Shown here: positions 62,195 to 64,000 of the stretch, one piece after another | Numbering within the stretch: the stretch's first letter is position 1 | Layout: every line of letters starts with the position of its first letter | Origin: Pterois miles | Lineage: Eukaryota > Chordata > Actinopteri > Perciformes > Scorpaenidae | Assembly: GCA_947000775.1 (NCBI GenBank) | Contig: CAMQGK010000328.1 | Coordinates: 4,311,501-4,375,500 of the forward strand | Direction: 5' to 3' | DNA: 64,000 bases | Translations under genes and position numbers: made by a program | Notes under the pieces: model-generated | Told to the model about the DNA's origin: nothing | The model's database searches: none | What the model saw: only the letters and a program-made list of their open reading frames with translations

Positions 62195-62743
62195 TTAAAT
62201 GAACAACCAGTAAATCGGTCATTATATCCTGACAGTAGTGCATGAGACAGGTAATCTGAAAAAAAATCATGTGACTCTGTGTCCTCCGGTGCTCCTAATG
62301 GCATCTGCAAGATTTCACAGACCGGAGGAAAACAACCAACCAGAGCTGATCTGGAGTCTGCCGTCCAGCTTCCGTCTATGAGAGCCACAAGCCATTCACT
62401 CGTGAACTCTGACCAAACGGTCAAACTAGGCAGCGCTGATCAAATATGAATCAATGTTCTGTTACTGTAATGACTATTTCTCTCCTCAGATGTTTTCAGA
62501 GTCACCTGGTAGTTACTGTTCAGCTGTAAAATGTCAAAAGGCAATAGGAACGCTCTCTCTCTGACCTGTGATTGGCCAAAGTCTCCTGTCATTGACCAGA
62601 TTTTTTAAATCCTGAAGACAGAGCCATGAGGCAGTGCAGAAGTCTAGTTTTCACTTACAACAGTTGAATTACAGTATAATATGCTGAGAGGTTAATATGG
62701 ATTTTTTTGCTCAATAATGACAAACTGCCTACTGAAGCGTTAA
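62195..62743 (+). mobile_element. TTAA-bounded element family, copy 4
   Basis: TTAA is at 62195-62198 and at 62740-62743, with gcctactgaagcg just inside the right end. The interior matches copy 1 closely (tgcatgagacaggtaatctg, ggaggaaaacaaccaaccag, ctgtgattggccaaagtctc). At 549 bp it is nearly the same length as copy 1 (551 bp). The left terminus is diverged. Confidence 0.7.
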
Positions 62744-63159
62744 TATCCATTAACAGTTTTACGAACTATTCATATAGACTGAGCCACTGCTGAGTTAGAG
62801 TTCATGATGATTTGTCTGATTCCTTTGTCAAGACACAGACAAAAATAGCCACACAGCTGAACTGTAGCAGATGTTGAGTCAGTTTTTTTGCTTTGAGGCT
62901 GTACTCAAAAGTGGTAACTTACTATTATATACTGCTAAATGATATTTCTTATTTCACAGGTTCAAGGTTAGACCCTTTGTTGGACACATACTTTATGTGA
63001 ATTATGTGATGTTTGTGAACAGCTTTGACATTTGACATTTTGAAACGATTTTATGTGCTTCTCCAACAGTCAAGAAAAAATAGCCTGTGGGAAAGTACAA
63101 AATTAAACCTTCATAAAACAGTATAAATATCTTTTAATTTTTAGTTTCAATTCACATAT

Positions 63160-63545
63160 ATTAGTTTGACCTCTGACCTCAAGATATGTGAACGAACATG
63201 GGGTCTTTGGGTACCCATGAGCCTCCTCTTTACTGACATGCCCACTTTATGATGATCCCACTGACAACTGTTGTTTCCTGTTGGGATGGAATTTGCCATG
63301 TTATGATTTTAGCATATTTTTTATGCTAAATGCAGTACCTGTGAGGGTTTCTGGACAATATTTGTCATAATTTTGTGTTGTTAATTGATTTCCAGTAAAA
63401 AAATATATGCATATATTTGTATAAAGCAGCATATTTGCCCACGTATTGATAAGAGTATTAAATACTTCTCATATCTCCTATTAAGGCACATGTTGAACAT
63501 ATAAAAAAATGTGTGATTAATCTCCATTAACTATGGACAATACCT
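63160..63545 (-). mobile_element. taatcgc-family dispersed repeat, copy 3 (inverted)
   Basis: The reverse complement carries tcaacatgtgccttaatagg, aatatgctgctttatacaa, acaatattgtccagaaacc-type blocks and ggtactgcatttagcat, as in copies 1 and 2. It ends about 240 bp before tusc3 exon 5. Confidence 0.65.
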
Positions 63546-63778
63546 ATTAAAAGTTCCACTCCTCCTCCAAACCTGAACAGCTTAGATAGATGAATGGATT
63601 ATTTATTATTTATCTATAATCAGTTTTCTGCAAGCCAAGAAAATATGTCTTCAGTTTAACAATATACACGGCATAGCATAATCAAATATATGTATAAAAA
63701 ATATGATTGCACAGTGATATAGTAACTGAAATATTACATGCTCTTCATCTCTCTTCATCTCTCTCTCCATCCCTCCAG

Positions 63779-63919
63779 ATCCGTGTCTTCCGTCCTCCTA
63801 ATTATTCAGGCACTATTGCTTTGGCTCTGTTAGTGTCGCTGGTTGGAGGTCTGCTGTATCTGAGGAGGAACAACTTGGAATTCATATACAACAAGACGGG
63901 ATGGGCTATGGCTGCACTG
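63779..63919 (+). CDS. tusc3: TUSC3 exon 5, first transmembrane segment (gene continues right)
   Basis: This exon encodes residues 179-225 (47 codons, phase 0 at both ends). It starts IRVFRPPNYSGTIALALLVS and ends KTGWAMAAL. Residues 190-206 (TIALALLVSLVGGLLYL) are the first of the four membrane spans expected in the mature protein. RRNNLEFIYNKTGW is the conserved following loop, with a second sequon at N186-Y-S188 close to the membrane. The acceptor is ccctccag and the donor GTATGA at 63920, with a CA microsatellite starting six bases into the intron. Human TUSC3 is about 348 residues, so roughly 120 residues (three membrane spans and the C-terminus) lie beyond the window. Confidence 0.96.
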
Positions 63920-63923
63920 GTAT

Positions 63924-63924
<1 letters not shown>

Positions 63925-63985
<61 letters not shown>
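63925..63985. repeat. (CA)n microsatellite at the exon 5 splice donor
   Basis: The CA run begins six bases into tusc3 intron 5 and has one interruption (CAT) near 63958. Confidence 0.97.
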
Positions 63986-64000
63986 GGTGTCAACCTCTTA

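Larger units (their letters stand above)
57613..63778 (+). other. tusc3: tusc3 intron 4, 6.2 kb
   Basis: It carries a LINE-like 3' tail (57846-57906), two TTAA-bounded elements in opposite orientation (58070-58486 and 62195-62743), a full-length hAT-like element (59849-60463) and a taatcgc-family repeat (63160-63545). Other parts, including 60480-62190, show no features except a poly-T run at about 60945. Confidence 0.85.

Noticed and set aside
13671..63919. Assignment of the plus-strand gene as magt1
   Set aside because: Diagnostic stretches (QPQRQCSVCR, QANEEYQ, VDYDEG, KRADTFDLQRIGF, LRRNNLEFIYNKTGW) follow TUSC3, and the sgcz neighbour is specific to the TUSC3 locus.
1..64000. CRISPR arrays, operons, integrases or phage modules
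   Set aside because: Nothing resembles them. All tandem repeats are simple or transposon-derived, and the coding pattern is eukaryotic exon-intron.

Overview
The window is vertebrate nuclear DNA, almost certainly from a teleost fish. It has split exons with GT-AG borders, long AT-rich introns, many (TG/CA)n microsatellites, tRNA-derived SINEs, LINE 3' tails and several families of short non-autonomous DNA transposons of the kind seen in fish. There are no bacterial, viral or plasmid features. Coding sequence totals only about 0.7 kb of 64 kb.

Two genes are recognisable, placed head to head. On the minus strand, the first coding exon of sgcz (zeta-sarcoglycan) lies at 4591-4629. The rest of that gene runs left out of the window, so 1-4590 is its intron 1. 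On the plus strand, tusc3 (the OST3A oxidoreductase subunit of oligosaccharyltransferase) starts at 13671. Its first five coding exons are 13671-13775, 48083-48252, 53239-53356, 57472-57612 and 63779-63919, giving 225 codons; the remaining roughly one third of the protein lies beyond the right edge. SGCZ and TUSC3 are also divergent neighbours on human 8p22, so synteny supports both calls. The two start codons here are about 9 kb apart.

Layout. 1-4590: sgcz intron 1, mostly unremarkable. 4630-13670: shared upstream region with GA and TG repeats and a 300-bp polypurine tract, two copies of a TTAA-bounded mobile element, a LINE 3' fragment, and, just before tusc3, a TATA-less promoter-like stretch with a ZNF143-like site and two CCAAT boxes. 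13776-48082: the 34-kb tusc3 intron 1, a transposon landscape dominated by a hAT-like family about 620 bp long (several copies, one with a good 8-bp target duplication), plus SINEs, LINE remnants and a 119-bp near-perfect palindrome. 48253-63778: introns 2-4 with a SINE, further transposon copies and CA repeats.

The two genes are not known to act in one pathway. Sarcoglycan is a muscle plasma-membrane complex, while TUSC3 works in N-glycosylation in the ER. I see no new gene system. The items most worth a second look are CA-rich sequence directly after the splice donors of tusc3 exons 2, 4 and 5, the hAT-like family with its nested insertions, and the palindrome with its target duplication.
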